Origin: Gnetum montanum
Taxonomy: Eukaryota; Streptophyta; Gnetopsida; Gnetales; Gnetaceae
Direction: 5' to 3'
Assembly: GCA_015680685.1 (NCBI GenBank)
Contig: MNCI01023527.1
Span: 403,883 to 467,882 of the forward strand
DNA length: 64,000 nt
This document shows, piece after piece, positions 34,401 to 46,835 of this stretch. The notes under the pieces are model-generated. The model worked only from the letters and a program-made list of their open reading frames with translations, had not been told where the DNA came from and did not search any database. The position numbers were made by a program, and so were the translations under genes. Numbering within the stretch: the stretch's first letter is position 1; every line of letters starts with the position of its first letter.

Positions 34401-34829
34401 ATACTAATATGTTCATAGGAACTAGTAGGAAAAATATTTTAAAATCTTTGTAAAATGTAGAATAAAACCTTACTGGTAATATAAGTTGAATTGACTAGTG
34501 ACATTGAACTACTTGTAGAGTTAGAAATTATGCTAGTTGGTTTGAAAAGCAATTTGCTAAGAGGGAGGTTTTCATTATATTTGTAATATTTTCATCTCCA
34601 TCATAAAAAAGAAAGCCTAAAACACTATATTAAATTCATTGTATACATGATCATACTACATTATTGTGAAAAATTATCATTCTAAATTTTTATGTTTGGA
34701 ATTTGCAATTAGGATGTATAACTATATTTATCTTTATATACCAAACAGGTTTACAAATTTAGTCTACAAAATATAGAATTCTTTATTACATTTTAATAAA
34801 TCTAAATGGTAGCCTGATATATGATTGAT

Positions 34830-35620
34830 TATGGTTCTATTGAATTGAGTATTCTACTATGCTTATTTACAATTTTCGTTATGAAACTTATCCATTAAAA
34901 TAATAAATTAAACCACTAAATAGAAAATTATTAAATAAGCATATAGCTATCATATTATTAATTAAATAGACAAGGTAGTTAGGCCATGCAATAGGATACT
35001 TTAACAATATCGTAGAGTAAGGAGAAGAAGGAGAGCTAATCATATTATCAAGCTTGTGTTAGGTAGAGGAGAAGACACAAGGTAAAATGGTAGTATAGTC
35101 AATGACCAATTAAGTTTCATCACCCATGATGCAATTAGGTAGCACACAAGTGGGTGCTTCGTAGTTATGCAAATTGAGGAGGGGGAGAGCTATCCATATT
35201 ATTAAGATTTGTTTTGTTAGGTAAAAGAGCAGATAGAAGGTAAAATGATAGTCTAGTTGGTAAATAAATAATTTTATCAAGTAATAATTCAGAATCCTAA
35301 AAAATGATTGATTCAACATAGAAAATTTTGATCAATGTCATATGCAAAGGGAAGGCTATTTCATCCATTTGTTCATATCCTATTGTGTTAAAGCACTAGT
35401 TCCATTGAATAGCATATTTATTACCCCTGTTAATGAGATAGCACATAATGAAGACACATATGCAAACTATTATTTACTTAGGTTTTAGGATATGGTTATA
35501 AATACATGGATAAGGTTATAATAAGCTCATTTGATCTAATGCTTATAAGTCCTTTGGATTTAATAAAATAAATCGCTAAATAGAACATTATTAATTAAGT
35601 GTTTAACTGTATTTGATATT
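34830..35620. repeat. Imperfect direct repeats in AT-rich DNA
   Basis: A block of about 80 bases at 35025-35105 (GGAGAGCTAATCATATTATC...) resembles 35175-35262. A second block at 34899-34960 resembles 35556-35617. The nested arrangement suggests one duplicated segment with later change. No coding function is seen. Confidence 0.5.
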
Positions 35621-35739
35621 ACAAATTATCCAATGGTAATCATTAGATCATAAGTAAAGTTAACAATGTGATCATTTAGAATGACCTTAGAACATAATAT
35701 ATTTAGTATCATAAATAAAAACAGAAAAAATGAATAATA

Positions 35740-36325
35740 TTTACAAGTTATTCATTGGAACTTAAAAGCTACTCAATGCTAAATTCATCACTAACAGGAT
35801 TTACAATTGACGACAGTAATTTCATAAGTAGGTATTCATCTCTATCATTATTTGGATCATATTAGATGGTGTAAATAAAGTTTCCTTTCTACTAATCAAG
35901 AATTTTATCATATGTGTCATCAATGATCACAATGTCCTCTTGTCCATAGTGATTACCATATGTCTTCAAAAATCATTGCAAAGGCTTTTCAAAAATTCAA
36001 TGTAGAGTTCCTTTGTAATAAATTTTTTGGCATTGTGTCTAATACCAAATAAATTTATGTTTGATATTGACATCCTTAATGAGGTAATTTGTTATTATTT
36101 CTATGTTGGCTAATTGCAATGAAGATTAGAATGCCTATTCAATCCCTCCCTTCTTTAAATTGATGAGAAACTCATGTACACTAGCTCGAATGTAGTAATA
36201 CTTTCTTCCAAGCGTGACATCATATTGTCTTGTGTAATTTCTCATTTCATTTGCATTTGGCATATGTATGCCCTTCAAAAGTATCTTGTCTAGATCCAGT
36301 ATAACTACTTTTCTTCTTTTTATTT
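35740..36325 (-). pseudogene. FCP1/NIF-type HAD phosphatase domain (broken)
   Basis: The minus strand reads through a recognisable FCP1 homology domain, the Ser/Thr phosphatase fold of the HAD superfamily used by RNA polymerase II CTD phosphatases. From about 36325: KVVILDLDKILLKG (DxD nucleophile pair, with the usual Thr as Ile), YYYIRASVHEFLINLK ('..RPg...FL..l'), SSLQLANIEIITNYL ('wSsa...n...i...l'), HKFIWY...QC, EKPLQ, GQEDIVIIDDTYDKI ('..niiiiDDsp.k') and NNDRDEYLLMKLLSSI. Several in-frame stops occur, two of them where the family has Trp. The 5' end follows a plausible acceptor in an A-rich stretch. It is likely the last recognisable exon of the broken gene extending to 48790. Confidence 0.7.
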
Positions 36326-37568
36326 TTAAATTTATATTTGCAAGTACTTAGAATACATTCATCCACTAATTGTACATTTATTTTAATTCTACACACATTA
36401 TAACTAATTTCTCAATTTAAAGATATTGATAATGCGTATTAGAAAGTATAATAAGTATCATAATATGAATGAAAAGTATTTAATATTACAAAACATTAAT
36501 ATGATTCTGAATAAGAAACATTAATATTAGAACACTTGTTTCATAAGAGATAAGAAAATCTAATAGAAGACACTTTTTTACCATTAGAAAACCATGTTGC
36601 ATGCTGGTCTGACACATTTAATATATTACATAGGATTCCCCTTCTATCAAATGATACATCTTATGTCTTAAATGATATCTTTCTATGACATAGAATGCAT
36701 ATTACATAAAGTAAGACATAAACAACATAATTATATATATTTCTTTGTCATGGTATATTTCTTTGAAATAACTATTTCCATAGTTCTTCATGAAATTGGC
36801 CCTCTCTATTTAGAGTCCTATGCTCCACTTCAAGGAACTTGTATATAATATTAGTCTACTAACTACATTCATTATGATCATTTAGAGGATCCATGATTGT
36901 TATTGAACTTGTAATGATATCAACAATAATAAGTACCCAATGAAACATATTCCTTTCAATACTAATGTTCACTATGAAAAATATTTTTTGGTAGTTATAA
37001 AATATAATTTCATATTATTGCATAAACCTTAAAATATGGTATTTTAATTTCACCTCCCTACCTTTCTACTGATATGTTATACATAATTTTGATAGTACTG
37101 ATGGATTAATAAAATAACATGTGCATTGAAATTCCAGAATTGATTGCATCCTTTTGAAATGGTATCTAAATATTATGTCCTATATCTCCTATTTTTATGT
37201 TAAACTTCTTATATCATTTCTTGTGATAGCATTATTATCCACTACAACTAACACCGTAGTAGAGTATTCTAGCAAGAAATCCAGGTTATAAATTTCTACA
37301 TCATTTCTAGTTCAAAGTATTTTTTTAACACATATAATTGATAGGAATTAAAGCACACATATTAGAGTTATTAGACATTTTGTAAGATGAAATATAGTAA
37401 TAAATTAACATAATATTATTTTCTATTAGCAATGCATAATAAAACATGATAATTTTATTACTCTTTCAATTTACAATGATATGATGCAATAAAATGTAGA
37501 ATCATACTTTGTTTAATAGTACAACTGACAAAACTCTAATTTAGATTAGTACAAACCTACAAAAAATT
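36326..37568. other. AT-rich region, probably intron of the broken phosphatase gene
   Basis: No coding motif on either strand. It lies between the phosphatase exon and the solo LTR, both consistent with intronic DNA. Confidence 0.4.
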
Positions 37569-37573
37569 ATATA

Positions 37574-39188
37574 TATAACACCACCAAATTTTGGCTCCTA
37601 GATCTTGACTACAAATTTTTCTAAGTGTCAAAACTTGGCAAATTTTTCTAAGTGTTGAGACTATGCTCCTAACTACCAAGACTACACTCTAGAGCATAGT
37701 TAGTGTAGTTAACACAAATAGTCTAGATTTGCAAGATTTTTTCTAAGTGTCAACAGTAGCTACAAAATTTTCTAATTGTTAGACTATGCTATCACTATTG
37801 AGATTACACTCTAGAGTGTATTTAGCACACCAATGGCTAGTTTTACAAATTTTCCTAATTGTCAAGCCAAAAGTTATCTAGTTGGCTTGGAATGGAAGAA
37901 ATAATTTGGAAAATTTTCTAACTTCTATGACTACACTCCCTACTATGCTTCAAAGAATAGTTAGCATAGTATGCATGAAGCCACTAGATTCTACCAAATT
38001 TTTCTAAGTGTCAAGGCTACTCTCTCACTGCCAAGACTATCCTCTAGAGCATAGTTAGCACTAGAACACACTTTTTGCAAAATTTTTCTAACTTTTGAGA
38101 CTACACTCTAGAGCGTAGTCAGTGTAGTTATGTAGGACTATGTCTAGAAGCCTCTAGAACTTAGCACCAACCTTTATCTCATCTCTAACACACCTTTAGC
38201 AAGCAAGATCAACAATTTTCATTTCTTTTGCATCCTCCAATTGCCCCCAAATTGTACTTATGCTTAACACCACTTGAGAGAGTGGATAACATAATCTTGG
38301 AGCATAGTCTCCAGAACTACACTATTTTACATTATTTTTAGGTACATCATGGTCATGTAGTCAAAGTTTGATAGTCTCACAATGTCCATTGAAGCATACT
38401 AGCAGAACACCATTTGCTTTAGTTGGAGCATAGTTGTGTGCAGTGTAGTTCCAACTACCCCTGTACCATGTGATGCCCGATCCGCAATTCATGACAAGCC
38501 TAACCCTATAAATACCCCGGGTTGACATTTGAAGCATTAGGTTGGCAAATTGGCACCCCAAGCACTCTGGCATTCGAGCGCACTTGGCATTTTGGTAAAC
38601 ACTATTCCACACAACCTAGCATTCAAGTGCACTTGGCATTTTGGTAGACCACTACGACCCATAGGACACCATGGCATCCAACTCGATAGGCCCAAACCTC
38701 ATGGTGGACATTAGTCCTTGTAGCCTAGACACCTTAAGACTATGATTATGCTACTTACTACACTTGTTTGTACACTGCATACCTCCTCATCTTTTCTTTG
38801 TAGTTAACTAAGCTCCCCCTTTTTGGGGTGATGTTGCTTTCTCTCTTTCTCACTCCTTGTGCATTGTTTTGGCGTTTTTACTCACATTCTAGCATTTTAC
38901 TCATATTTTCAGTATTTTCTGCATATATTTGCATGTTTTCACCTTTGTTTTGCATCGAAAACCTCAATTACACTCACCCTAGTTGACATTGTGGATGCTA
39001 CAAACATAGTGCAAACCCTTAGCATTCGTTTTGGCATAACACTCCATAAGTCCCAATTTGATCAACAAGACCATTTTAGGCACCTCATCTCTATTTCTAG
39101 TAGGTCCTCATGCAGATGCAGGGTCAAGCTATATGACAGCAAACTTCTTGATGTACCATTCTAGCCTCTAACGTTTTTAGTTGCTACA
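37574..39188 (+). mobile_element. Solo LTR related to the 53400-61277 element
   Basis: A lone LTR of 1.6 kb. It starts TATAACACCACC, aligning with TGTGGCACCCC at 53400, and ends GTTTTTAGTTGCTACA, aligning with GTTTTCGGTCGTTACA at 61277. The last 400 bases follow the same order as the other two LTRs (a TTTTTGGGGTG patch, a TTTGATCAACAAGAC block, then TCAAGCTATATG). No internal sequence is attached, so it arose by recombination between two LTRs. The left half contains degenerate palindromic subrepeats. Confidence 0.78.
37590..38170. repeat. Palindrome-bearing subrepeats in the solo LTR
   Basis: Units roughly 60-125 bases long, each with TTTTTCTAAGTGT-like sequence and a palindromic core based on CTACACTCTAGAGCGTAG. 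Cores are at about 37684, 37806, 37930, 38039 and 38101. The last is a palindrome with a single mismatch. Confidence 0.65.
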
Positions 39189-39254
39189 ATATATATACAG
39201 TTAAGCATATCTTTTAATATATAATTACTAAATATTAAATTAAATACATAATTT

Positions 39255-41610
39255 TATGCCAGGTATTTGTCTTTGGTTTCTTTGATTTTCTTGAAATAAT
39301 GTTTTTTTGTGCCTTTGAAGACTCTGGCACTCCTCCCTAAAACACATATAATGAAATCTATTTTAAAAATAATTTAATAATGTTAGAAGGAGTCATTTCA
39401 ACATACTTCATGATACTGACCTTATGGTTGCTTGAAGAACCTTTACTTGCTATGTCTTGTCCACTGGTTTCCAATGAGGTTTTCTAATCAAAATGTATAT
39501 ATTAGAGAATTAGTATAGTACATCAGTCAAATAAAATTATTTTATATTCATCATATTAATAGATATAAAAGCACACAAATTCTTCATCTATTTCAGTTTT
39601 TTCATCATCATCAGAATCATCATGTATGCCCTTATCTTTTTCTTTTCCTTTGACATTTTGAAATTTTAGTAATAAGGGTAAGTAATATTAAATTTTATAT
39701 TATTCAAATCTATGTAGTATTGATGTATTATGACAATAACCTTTTTAGAAACTGCTTCTTCTAGATTATCCTGCTCATCAAAGACGTAACCTTCTTGCTT
39801 ATGAAAAATGTGTTATTATCAATAATGATATTACTATGACACTTTAATCCATATTATTCATAAAATTTAACATAGCACACCTTAATAGTGGACTATTCTT
39901 TCAAACTTATTAAAATGCCCTTATATACATCTTTGACCTCCAAAATGCTTTGTTATCTCTCCTCGACATGTTCTACTTCAAAAGGCTTCTCATCAATTGT
40001 AGCTAGTTGGTTTCCTATTGAAGACCATAGGAAAAATCACAAATCATCATTGTGTCCTAATATGATACTTATGTCTTTGTATTTACTTAATGCTCTAAGG
40101 AGGCTACTACAATATAATAACAATAGAATGCAGGAGACACTCTACTTAATTGCCTCATCCTTCATCAAGATAGAATTAATAAGATTTCTCAAAAAGTCTA
40201 TTAATTTATAGGACATGTAATCAACATCTTCTAGGATAGCTACATCTAGAAGAATATCTTTAATGGATTTCACATCCACCATGCTCTTTTCCATGGTATC
40301 ATTATCAGCTTCCATAAATGCATTGAGGAGCTTGATTGCTTTTATGATTGTCAAGAAATAGTAAATCAAGATAAACATTGATTTTCTTTTGTAGTGGTAA
40401 CTTAAAAAATATTGGAACAAGATATTACTAAATATACAGTCCTTATAGTCATTTAGGAAAAATTTAAATACGCTATAGTTCTTCATATCAATATTAATAA
40501 CTACCCTAGAATAGGTTGCAATTGTTCTTTGTAAAAACTCAAATATATTTTAAAAATAAAAGGAGTCCTTTATAGTTATATTCTCAAAATCAACAAAATA
40601 GAAAATGATTGATTTTTCCATTGATGATAATTCCTCCTCATACTTTTGTAGTGTAAGTTCAATGAACTCTAGATTTTTTTGATAGTATAAAAAATCATCA
40701 TGCTCCTTGATTGTTGTAGCATATCCTTCTCCAGTGATATAAACATCATATGCTGATGTATCATTGATTGAACATTAGGATTCAGCTTAAGCTCTGCCTT
40801 AGTAAACTTCATATTTCCAACAAGGCTAATGAACATTTATTCATAAATTGAATAGCTATGAAATTGCTAAAATTATTAAACAAAGATATATTATATTAAA
40901 ATATGAAGAATATAAAATTATAGGATGTAGGAGATTAAATACCTATTACAAACATTATCATCATTGAGGTATGTGTAGTGAACAATAGATGAATCTCTAC
41001 CAACAAAAAATTAGACCATAGATAATTTAAGAGAATAAGAGTGCTTCATATGATTATATTTATCATCTAGAGTGATCATTCTATTAATTATTATTCTATG
41101 AAGCTTATTCTTTCCTTTAAGATGTTTAATGCACATCTCTCCAAAGAGTATTATGTTAGCACATTTTTCAATGCAATGTAATTGAAGGCCTTATAGTGAT
41201 TGAAAAAGATTAGCATTCAAATTCTTTATGTTATTTTTCTTAATGTTTTCATATGATAAAATCATTGGATAACACTACAGGGTATCATTGTGATACATCA
41301 TTATTATTTCATTTTACTTCTTGAATAGTGCATCATCTATATGAAGAAATACTTTTCTTTCTTGTAAAACCTTGAATGTTGGGACACTACAAGATATCAA
41401 ACCATTAATATGTAATGATATAATTTACAATTTCAAACATAGTAATAAATTGAAATAGGTAAATCAACTTACTTAAATATAAATTTGAGGCTATCGAAAA
41501 TTGGCTCTAGCTCTTTAAAAATTCCTCTAGTTGATAGTTGCAGATATTATTTTGTGCCAAGTAGTTTCTGGCATGCCTTACCATATTTATATATGGTGGA
41601 TCATATTTCA
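39255..41610 (-). pseudogene. Upstream exons of the broken FCP1-domain gene
   Basis: Coding-like segments on the minus strand with splice-like ends, each nearly open. From 5' to 3': 41610-41473 (YINMVRHARNYLAQNN, donor GTAAGT); 41389-40943 (149 codons with four stops, containing ITLDDKYNHMKHSYSL and FFVGRDSSIVHYTY); about 40790-40560 (open, coiled-coil-like, YYQKNLEFIELTLQKYEEEL); 40343-40145 (ILLDVAILEDVDYM); about 40115-39880 (DISIILGHNDDL); about 39665-39580 (acidic, HDDSDDDEKTEIDEE); 39484-39421 (SLETSGQDIASKGSS, donor GTCAGT); about 39340-39255 (Ser/Lys-rich, ISRKSKKPKT). I do not recognise the N-terminal part. An acidic, disordered linker before an FCP1 domain is a common layout. Frames were chosen by eye, so exon ends are approximate. 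Confidence 0.55.
41606..41610. repeat. Target-site duplication of the copia element (TTTCA / TATCA)
   Basis: TTTCA lies left of 41611 and TATCA at 47927-47931 lies right of 47926. Four of five bases match. Confidence 0.6.
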
Positions 41611-42697
41611 TGTGAATCATGAACTTAGAAGGAGGTTTGAATGAATTCCCCAATTTAAAATGTTGCTGTCACCAAAGGTACATACAAATTTTATGTGGTC
41701 CTCAAACTTGGATCTATCAACACTTGGAGGGTAGAATCATTACAAACCTCTAGAATTTGTTTCTTCAAAATGTGGTTTGAAAAGCTTCATACCTTCTACA
41801 AGCTCTGAGCTCTACTATGGAGTGTTTCATTGCTATGAAACCACTTAGCCCTACAAGGTTTCAACAAGCATAAAAATGTGGTTTAGAGAATTCCACAACC
41901 TTTACAAAATTGAGCTTAGCACTAAAGTGTTTTAATGACACAAAAACACTCAATCTCATAGGATCATAACAAGATCAACAAATATGTCTCCTCACAATAA
42001 GCACATCAACCCCATAGGGCTACAAGAAAAAAAGAAGAAGGAACAAGAAAAGTGTATAACTAAATTTACAAATCCTTGTACTTGAAGCTTAGTATAATCA
42101 AAATAAACAAATGATGTTATAATAAAGAGAAAAAATAAATTCAATTAATATAGCCAATGATGAGTCTTTTGATGTATAGTACTTGCACAATTTCCAAGAT
42201 TTTCACTTTGTGTTATAGCCTCAGAGTTTCTAAAAAATCCTTAGAATTTGTACAATGGTTATCAAATAGCTAGTGTAGATGTCTACTTTGACATTTGGAG
42301 ATATATTTTAGAATGTCCTCAATGCATGAGAGATGTCTACTTGGGAGTTTAGACATCTATTGTGAGATGTCTTCCTATAGATGTCTACTATGTAAGATAG
42401 ACATTTGTTATTTTTGTGAGACATCTACTCTCCTGAAGCACTTTGAGATATGAAGCATTTTTATGATCCTTGGGCTTCTTGGTAGTCTTTATAGCATCTT
42501 TGTTTAGCTTGAGAATTCATTTCCATCCATTCTCTCTTATTATCCACTTAGACTTTATTTTTTATCTCATCATGGATTTCATTTTTTAAGTTCATTTCTC
42601 AATTTGAAGTCCTTGCTAATAAATTCTTTAATGGCCTTGCAAGATCAAAGTCACACACATACATTTCGCATTGTACATTTTGTCTAAGGTTTTGACA
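41611..42697 (-). repeat. 3' LTR of the copia element
   Basis: A 1.09-kb LTR, TGTGAATCAT to GGTTTTGACA on the + strand, aligning with 46836-47926. It contains a phrase repeated several times around ATGTCTACT (42260-42430). Confidence 0.88.
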
Positions 42698-42949
42698 TAC
42701 CCAAAGGTCAAAAATCTACCTCTTTTTGATGATGCCCAAAACTTCCAAAAAATAGATAATTTTTTTAAATAAAAAAGCTAAAAACTATTGGAAAAATAAT
42801 TTAACAGTTAATCTCTTCCATTTTTAGGGAATAAAAAAGGAATAGAAAACTCTTCCTAAACATATGCAAATATTTTTTTGTTTTTAGATATCTAAGTAGT
42901 AATTTTTATTGAAAATTAAGACAAAAAATTGATAGGAGAAGGTCCTATC

Positions 42950-43560
42950 CCCATGCCTTTATAGAGAGTAGCAAGTTGCCATTCATCAAGAGGCTTGGTG
43001 AGAGCATTTGCAAGTTAATATTCTATCACAATTAAATCTAGCTTTACATGTCCAACTTAAGAATGTTATTTTATGAAATGATGATGAATTTTGATGTGTT
43101 TGTTATAAGAATTTTTGATAGGATTCTTTATCATGTTGATGGTGTTGCTATTGTCACAATAAATTGTTGTAGATTGGGTTTTAATCTTCAAATCCTTAAG
43201 AGTTTCTTTTATCCATAAAATTTGTGCACAAAAAATTGTACTTGAAATGTACTTAGCTTTAGTAGTATAAAGTGTAGTGGATGTTTGCTTTTTGGTTACC
43301 CAAGAGACAATACTTTTTCCTTGAAGAAAGAAATTTCCACTAGTACTTTCTCAATTGTTTGTACAACTTACCAAATCTACATCACAATACCCAACCAAAT
43401 CAAGTGGGGGATCCTTCAGATACCAAAGTTCCCAATTAGTAGCATCTTTTAGATAATGAAAAATACATTTAACTACCTTTAGATGAGATTCTTTGGGATT
43501 TTCCTAATATCTTGCACAAATTCCTACACTTAATGCTATATTTGGCCTACTAGTAGTTAA
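42950..43560 (-). pseudogene. RNase H of the copia element
   Basis: The minus strand shows YRGMISSLLSLTTSRPNI and ENPKESHLKVVKCIFHYLK in the RT-RNase H connection, then LVGYCDVDLVS (catalytic Asp), STTLYTTKAKYIS ('s..lSt.EaEyia'), ILWIKETLKDL and STTIYCDNSNTINM ('i.cDN.sai.l..np'). It ends with ANALTKPLDEWQLATLYKGM, the usual last block. Scattered stops make it inactive. Confidence 0.88.
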
Positions 43561-43599
43561 AGATAGTAGGCTACTTATCATACCTCTATAGAGCTTTAG

Positions 43600-44310
43600 A
43601 ACAAGAGGTTTTCCTTGATCCTTTTGATGAGCTTAAAATTTGCTACCATAGAATTATTTTTTACTTTTACTTCTTCTAGGTTGAATTGAGTAGAAGGTCT
43701 TTGATGTACTTAGTTTGACAAAGAAAGATTCCATCTTTTGTTTGATTGATTTAAAATCAAAGAAAACTTTTAAGCTTTTCCATCATTCTCATTTTGAATT
43801 TTAATTGCATGAGATCTAAGAATTTCTTACATAGAGTATCATCACTAACTCCAAAAATAATATCATCAACATAAATTTGAACAATAAGTAAATCATTACC
43901 TTCATATTTTTGAAATAATGTAACAGTAGCTCTACCTCTTTGAAAGACATTAGATGTAAGGTATTAAGAGAGTCTTTCATACCTAGCTCTAGGGGCTTTT
44001 TTGAGCTCATAGATAGCCTTCTTGAGTTTGAAAACATGATTAGGATTAATGGGATCTACAAATCGTTTAGGTTGAGCATATACCTCTTCTTGAATGGTCC
44101 CATTTAGAAATTCATAATTCACATTCATTTGATATAGCTTAATGTTTTTAATCTTGCATAGGCCAAAATAAGTCTAATAGATTGAAGTCTTACAACAAAA
44201 GAAAAATTCTCATAAAAATCAACTCCTTCTTATTGATTATATCATTTTGCAACTATTCTTGCTTTGTTTTTAATGATTCCATTTTATCTATTGTGTTCTT
44301 AGAAACCCAT
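43600..44310 (-). pseudogene. Reverse transcriptase of the copia element
   Basis: The minus strand reads NYEFLNGTIQEEVYAQPKRF, HVFKLKKAIYELKKAPRARY (the 'lkkalYGLKQaPRaWy' block), LLIVQIYVDDIIFG (catalytic YVDD) and GIFLCQTKYIKDLL. A frame shift near 44000 splits the block. Trp-to-Arg and Gln-to-Lys changes in the LKQAPRAW block indicate loss of constraint. Upstream, to about 44600, only the end of the connection to integrase can be followed. Confidence 0.9.
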
Positions 44311-44699
44311 TTTGCGCCAATAATTGGTTTATGATTGTGTTTAGGTCTTAATTCCCATACATCATTCCTAGTGAATCAATTTAGTTTTTTTCACATGATT
44401 GAAATTCATTATTCTTATTCTTTTGCTTCTTTGAAATTTTTGGGTTCTAGTTGTGAAAGATATGTAGCAAAGGTACATGTTTTCTTAGTTTGGCTTCTAG
44501 TATGGATCCCATCTTGTACTGTTCCAATGACATCATTGAAAGAGTGTGTTCTACTAAGTCTAGATATTTTAGGTTGAAGTGGAGATATCTTATGTTCATC
44601 CTCATGTTCCTCCTCATGTTAACTATCTATTTCTGATTTTTTATCAATTTGAGCCTAGGAGGTGCTATATATCTTTTGAATAAGAACTACATCAACATT

Positions 44700-45230
44700 A
44701 GGTTGTGGAGAAATATTGTCATTATAATCAATTTTAGCATTTATAGTTTTTTTACCACATTAGTTCTCTTGTTGATGACTCTATATGCACTACTAATGGA
44801 AGAGTATCCTAGGAAAACATCTTCAATAGTTTTAGGATCAAATAATGCATAGGGAGTTTTAGTAGTGAATCTTCTTACTAGTACTATTGGAGACATAACA
44901 TGTAGTGTTAGCTATTTTATTCCAAAAATGATAAGGAATATTTTTTTCATTCAATATAGTTCTTTCCATTTCATTCAAGATCATGTTCTTCCTTTCAACT
45001 ACACCATTTTGTTGAGGAGTTATTGTAGCAGAAAATTGATGAAGAATCACATTCATTTGATAGTATTGTTCAAATTTAGCATTCTTGAATTCGCCTCTAT
45101 TGTCACTCCTAATGACTTTGATGCCATAACCTTTTTCTTTATACATCTAATTACAAATTCTTAGAAAATGATCAAATATTTCATCCTTATGATATAAGAA
45201 GGAAACCCAAGTAAAATGAGGGTATTCATC
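44700..45230 (-). pseudogene. Integrase of the copia element
   Basis: The minus-strand piece at 45146-44859 carries IKVIRSDNRGEFKN (catalytic Asp) and SATITPQQNGVVERKNMIL (catalytic Glu), a clear rve-type integrase core, followed by FWNKIANTTCYVSN. Upstream sequence to 45230 holds the first catalytic region in broken form. Confidence 0.92.
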
Positions 45231-45239
45231 AACAATGGT

Positions 45240-45960
45240 TAGAAAATACATGTTCTTTTCCAACCTAAGAGTTTAAGAAGGACCAACCAAATCGATGTGG
45301 AGTAAATCTAATAGATGCAATGTAGAGATTAAATTTTTCTTACCAAACCTTATCCTTGTTTGCTTTCCTTTTTGGCATGCTTCACAAGTGTTCAAATTGA
45401 AATCTTTGAGTTTAGACAATCCTCTAACCATTTCCTTTTTCACTAAGGTTTCTAGAATTTCTTTGTTTACATGGCCTAACTTTCTATCCCACATATGAGC
45501 ATCATCTATATTACTGATTAAGAACTTGGATTCAAGGTTAGGATTATCTCAAAAAATAGTAGTGTAAATATTTGCCTTTCTAGTTCCCTCTATAACAATA
45601 TTACCAAAAGGAAAATCTTTAATTTTTCAAGTTTCTTTGGAAAAAGTAACATGAAAATTTGAATCACCAAGTTGATTGACACTTAGAACATTATGCTTTA
45701 CCCCTTTAACAAAGAAAACTTTATTTACTATATGTTGATCCTTACCTTTTCATCCTATAGTACCAATACCTATTATAGGAACTTCCATGTCATCACAGTT
45801 CCATAGTTTTGTTCCGAAAAGTATATGAATTGAGACTTATCTCTTTGCATATGTCTTGAAAAACTACTATCAATATACCATGTGATTTTTTTGATAGTAG
45901 AGAGAGTAATTTGAGCCATAATATTTTGTTCAAATTTCTTCATTTTTTACTTTCAAACTT
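45240..45960 (-). pseudogene. Protease end and GAG-pre-integrase domain (copia)
   Basis: The minus strand reads GVKHNVLSVNQLGDSNF and VTFSKE, then MWDRKLGHVNKEILETLV and TCEACQKGKQTRIRF. This is the GAG-pre-integrase zinc-binding domain (H-x-H-x-C-x2-C; one His is Asp-Arg here). It ends LLDLLHIDLVGPS, the start of integrase. The protease active site, expected upstream, is not legible. Confidence 0.85.
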
Positions 45961-46821
45961 TCTTTCCTTGCAAGGCACCTTGTCTAGGGTATTTTTAAAA
46001 AGACCAAGTGTAATGTTTTATCCATAGATGGAAACAAGCCTGAACATGTTCAAATTTTCCACAATAAAAGAAATTTAAGATCTTAAATCTAGTTGTATTA
46101 TGAATCCTGAAAGGATACCTCTTTGGGTAATCTAAAGAGGATTTGATCTATACATCCTTTTGCTCTTGGTCTACTTTGAGCTTTTCCTTTGAAATTTTTT
46201 TTGTTAGTCTACTTAATAACATTGGTTAGCCTTTGAATCTTAGCCATTAGGTTTGAATTTTGCTTTTTTAGACTTAAACATTCTAAATTAAGAGTTACAA
46301 TCTTTGTCTTCTTGTCATATAGGATTCCTTTCATTTTAATGAATAGATTTTGAAAGGAAATAACTTCATTACAAAGCAAGTCATATGTTTCTTCTAAGGA
46401 GGTTTCATCTTCTTAATGATGAATTCTTTGATCCTAAACAGCCTCTTGATTTATCAAGGTATGACATAGATGATGAGAAAATTTCGATGCATGCTTTTGA
46501 CTTCTTTTTTGTTTGAGTTGTTATCGATTTTATTGATTCTTATTTCTTTTCTTGAATTTTCTTCATGTGACCTACACTTGCAATCTTTTTTGGAGGCCCT
46601 ATGACCTCTTCCATTGCATATCTATCAATATGTAGAAGAGGAAGTATAATGTTTACCTTTACTTTTGTAGCAAAGGATTTGAATATAGCTTTTCAAGAGA
46701 AATTTGATGAAGCACATCAGTCTCATCTCCAATTTGAAGAGATAAATTTGATAGTTGCTGGTGATATGATATTAGTTTCTCCTTCCATGTTCATGTTGAA
46801 TTTTCCATGTGATACTACCAA
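45961..46821 (-). pseudogene. gag remnant of the copia element
   Basis: Lys/Arg-rich, heavily broken minus-strand frames with KKTKIVTLNLECLSLKKQN and NGRGHRASKKDCKCRSH. The latter may be the degraded linker or zinc-knuckle region of gag. The capsid part expected before the knuckle is largely missing, so the internal region is deleted here. Confidence 0.5.
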
Positions 46822-46833
46822 ACTTTGATAACA
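46822..46833 (-). other. Primer-binding site of the copia element
   Basis: On the minus strand TGTTATCAAAGT lies two bases from the LTR and matches the initiator-Met site TGGTATCAGAGC at nine of twelve bases. Confidence 0.6.
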
Positions 46834-46835
46834 CT

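Larger units (their letters stand above)
37569..39193. repeat. ATATA target-site duplication of the solo LTR (37569-37573 and 39189-39193)
   Basis: The five bases ATATA lie immediately on each side of 37574-39188. The flanks are AT-rich, so chance identity is possible. The LTR ends were set independently by comparison with 53400 and 61277. Confidence 0.6.
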
